Source of the DNA: Lachnospiraceae bacterium
GTDB lineage: Bacteria; Bacillota_A; Clostridia; Lachnospirales; Lachnospiraceae
Assembly (NCBI GenBank): GCA_018365895.1
Contig: JAGZJD010000101.1
Coordinates: forward strand, 1 to 6,415
Length of the DNA: 6,415 nucleotides
Direction of reading: 5' to 3'
Each line of letters begins with the position of its first letter. Position 1 is the first letter of the stretch. Under the pieces are notes generated by a model that did no database searches, had not been told where the DNA came from, and saw only the letters and a list, made by a program, of their open reading frames with translations. The translations under genes and the position numbers were made by a program. Shown piece after piece: positions 4,506-6,415 of the stretch.

Positions 4506-5936
4506 TTAATATGCTTCTACAATCTCTTTCAATAATTTCCATACATTGTCAATAGACTGTTTCGACACACGCTCCTTGACCGTATGCACATCCATCATAT
4601 CTGGTCCCATAGAGATAATATCTACATTCTCCATCTTACCATCCCAGAAGCCACATTCCAGCCCTGCATGAATCGCCTCGATCACCGCCTTCTTTCCAAA
4701 TAACGTTTCATATTTTTCAATTGCAAGATCACGCAGTGGCGATTCTTTTTTAAATTCCCAACCCGGATAATCACTTGAAGAGATACTCTTTCCACCAAGT
4801 ACATCTGCAACTGCTTCAATCTGGCTCTTAACAATGGATTTCTGTGACTCTACCGAACTTCTGACAAGACTTCCAATCACAAGCTTTCCGTCTTCTTCTT
4901 CCATCACACCTAAGTTTGTCGATGTCTGAACAAGACCTTTTACGCCCATTGACCAACTTATGATTCCATTTGGCAAAAGCAGTAACGCATTCTTCACATT
5001 CCAAGCTGTCTTTTCTGTGTAAACCATACAGCTGTCCACTTCTGGTTTGATCTTGCTAAGAATCTCTACTTCATCTGAGAACTGCAATTCATTCTGAAAT
5101 ACAGCTTCGCATGCTTTCAGGCGTTCTGTAAATCGCTCTACATCTTCCGGTCTCACAAAGCATTCCATCTTTGCAGAATGGCAAATGACGTTCATCTTTC
5201 CTTTCGCCTCTACTGCCCCGATTTCAAAATCGAAATCGTTCAGCGCATAGAGGATTCGTCCTAAAAGCTTGATTGCATTTCCTCTCTCTAAGTGAATATC
5301 CGCGCCGGAATGTCCACCTTTCAATTTGCCGAATGACACTTCCACCGGCACATATTTGCCATGCTTTTCTTCTCTTTCTATCGGAAGTTCAAATGTATTG
5401 CGCACTCCACCGGCACATCCGACACAAAAGATTCCCTCTTCTTCCGAATCTAGATTGATCAGCGCCTTTCCTTCCAGCACACTCATATCTAAATTCTCTG
5501 CACCTTTCATGCCGACTTCTTCATCCACCGTAAAAATGAATTCCAACGGCGGGTTCTTGATATCTTTGCTGTCCAAAAGCATCAATGCATAGCAAACTGC
5601 AATTCCGTTATCTGCCCCAAGTGTCGTATCTTTTGCGTAAAGGAACTCTCCATTGTCAAGCACCCCAATTCCATCTTCATAACAATGATCGGAATCTTCG
5701 GTCTTCACATAGACCATATCAATATGTCCCTGAAAAATAATTGGTCTTCTATGCTCTTCTCCAGGAAACGCAGGTTTCTTAATAATGACATTGTTGTATT
5801 CATCCTGAATCACTTCAAGATTACGTTCTTTTGCAAACGCCACCAAATAATCACTAATTGCCTGCTCATCTCCTGAAGTCCTTGGTATTTTTGAAATCTG
5901 TTTAAAATAAGAAATAATCTTTTCTAAATCTGTCAT
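4506..5936 (-). CDS. pepD: Aminoacyl-histidine dipeptidase (Xaa-His dipeptidase), M20 family
   Basis: A 476-residue cytosolic zinc dipeptidase that cleaves Xaa-His and related dipeptides; PepD enzymes are usually about 480 residues, so it is full length. Di-zinc site residues by family pattern are H71 (QGHIDMV, with D73), bridging D109 (TLGADNG), catalytic base E139 and ligand E140 (DEEVG), D163 (NLDSEEEG) and H423 (IHAGLECG). A lid/dimerisation domain (about 195-385) carries GGHSGADIH (207-215), and the C-terminus has the typical SMGPDMMDVHTVKERVS. There is no signal peptide. The SD AAGGAG (5942-5947) lies five bases before the ATG and overlaps the stop codon of the upstream M24 peptidase, so the two are co-transcribed and probably translationally coupled. 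A bidirectional terminator follows the stop. Identification is firm; exact substrate range is not visible. Confidence 0.95.
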   Translation of the reverse strand: MTDLEKIISYFKQISKIPRTSGDEQAISDYLVAFAKERNLEVIQDEYNNVIIKKPAFPGEEHRRPIIFQGHIDMVYVKTEDSDHCYEDGIGVLDNGEFLYAKDTTLGADNGIAVCYALMLLDSKDIKNPPLEFIFTVDEEVGMKGAENLDMSVLEGKALINLDSEEEGIFCVGCAGGVRNTFELPIEREEKHGKYVPVEVSFGKLKGGHSGADIHLERGNAIKLLGRILYALNDFDFEIGAVEAKGKMNVICHSAKMECFVRPEDVERFTERLKACEAVFQNELQFSDEVEILSKIKPEVDSCMVYTEKTAWNVKNALLLLPNGIISWSMGVKGLVQTSTNLGVMEEEDGKLVIGSLVRSSVESQKSIVKSQIEAVADVLGGKSISSSDYPGWEFKKESPLRDLAIEKYETLFGKKAVIEAIHAGLECGFWDGKMENVDIISMGPDMMDVHTVKERVSKQSIDNVWKLLKEIVEAY

Positions 5937-5941
5937 CTTTA

Positions 5942-5947
5942 CTCCTT
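5942..5947 (-). promoter_or_regulatory. pepD Shine-Dalgarno overlapping the upstream stop codon
   Basis: The reverse strand reads AAGGAG, whose first two bases are part of the TAA stop (5946-5948) of the M24 peptidase gene. Ribosomes terminating there would be positioned at the pepD start, which suggests coupled translation. Confidence 0.75.
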
Positions 5948-6415
5948 AAACCGGTACAACTGTTAATTCTTTGCTTAAATTGTTCAGTACTTCACATCCG
6001 TCTTCTGTAATCAGTACCAAATCTTCAATACGAACACCTGCTACACCCGGAACGTAGATACCTGGTTCCACTGAGAAACACATACCCGGTTTCAATACAT
6101 TTTCATTGATTCCAGAAACATCACCGTATTCATGAACTTCCATACCAATGTTATGACCTGTTCTGTGCGTGAAATATTCTCCGTATCCCATCTCTGTAAT
6201 ATAGTCACGCGCTGCATTGTCAACATCACAATATCTTGCTCCCGGTTTTGCCGCTGCAATTCCACGTCTGTTTGCCTCTAAAACGATCTCATAGATCTTT
6301 CTCGCTTCGTCAGATACCTCTCCGATGAACACTGTTCTTGTCATATCTGCACAATATCCGTCTTTGATACATCCGATATCAAGCACTACCGCATCTCCGA
6401 CTTTTCCTGTAGAAT
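5946..6415 (-). CDS. Xaa-Pro peptidase, M24 family (prolidase/aminopeptidase P type), C-terminal part
   Basis: The frame is open to the right edge, so the gene is cut at its 5' end; 155 C-terminal residues are visible, starting STGKVGDAV before VLDIGC. It is the catalytic pita-bread domain of a metal-dependent peptidase cleaving X-Pro bonds in the cytosol. All five metal ligands are present: D12 (VLDIG), D23 (ADMTRT), H87 (TGHNIG), E116 (SVEPGIY) and E130 (RIEDLV). Their spacing of 11, 64, 29 and 14 residues equals that of archaeal prolidase as I recall it (D209, D220, H284, E313, E327). The missing part would be the N-terminal creatinase-like domain. An apparent internal start (GTG at 6386) is only the first start-like codon in the visible frame. 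The stop lies nine bases before pepD. Prolidase (PepQ) and aminopeptidase P cannot be told apart without the N-terminus. Confidence 0.93.
   Translation of the reverse strand, partial: STGKVGDAVVLDIGCIKDGYCADMTRTVFIGEVSDEARKIYEIVLEANRRGIAAAKPGARYCDVDNAARDYITEMGYGEYFTHRTGHNIGMEVHEYGDVSGINENVLKPGMCFSVEPGIYVPGVAGVRIEDLVLITEDGCEVLNNLSKELTVVPV

Noticed and set aside
4339..4542. Minus-strand open frame of 67 codons between pepD and the Spo0A-like gene
   Set aside because: It overlaps the pepD 3' end, the bidirectional terminator and the Spo0A-like 3' end; the hairpin explains the sequence better.
5326..5592. Plus-strand open frame of 88 codons within pepD
   Set aside because: It is a shadow of the pepD frame, with Ser-rich, non-family translation.

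Overview
The window reads as chromosomal DNA of a low-GC, spore-former-related Bacillota, most likely a clostridium of the Lachnospiraceae type. The basis is AT-rich sequence with strong AGGAG-type ribosome binding sites, a YesM/YesN-type two-component pair, a protein with a Spo0A C-terminal domain, PepD- and prolidase-type peptidases, and the first codons of rpsL. Species cannot be named from the sequence alone.

Layout, left to right. The left edge holds the start of rpsL (ribosomal protein S12) on the minus strand, with a strong SD, a leader carrying tandem and inverted repeats, and a good sigma-A-type promoter; the str operon presumably continues off the left edge. Next, on the same strand, are an AraC-type response regulator (250-996, GTG start) and its partner membrane histidine kinase (1095-2939, TTG start chosen from the SD). 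A TTGACA-16-TATAAT promoter lies between kinase and regulator. Upstream of the kinase is an HD-domain phosphohydrolase-like gene (3113-3682), whose own promoter overlaps and rules out a longer start. A divergent region of about 250 bp with palindromes separates it from the only plus-strand gene, a 166-residue protein with a Spo0A DNA-binding domain but no receiver domain (3934-4434). A bidirectional terminator (about 4450-4495) closes this gene and the converging minus-strand peptidase pair: pepD (4506-5936), preceded by a 5'-truncated M24 Xaa-Pro peptidase that runs off the right edge (5946-6415). The M24 stop codon lies in the pepD SD.

How the genes work together. The kinase and regulator form a signalling pair whose targets are not in the window. 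The two peptidases form a peptide-utilisation pair covering Xaa-Pro and Xaa-His dipeptides. The HD protein and the Spo0A-like protein are divergently transcribed and could share control elements.

The most noteworthy item is the receiver-less Spo0A-type DNA-binding protein, which keeps the recognition helix but cannot be controlled by the Spo0 phosphorelay in the usual way. No mobile element, CRISPR array, tRNA or rRNA was seen. The rest of the window looks like ordinary core and signalling genes.
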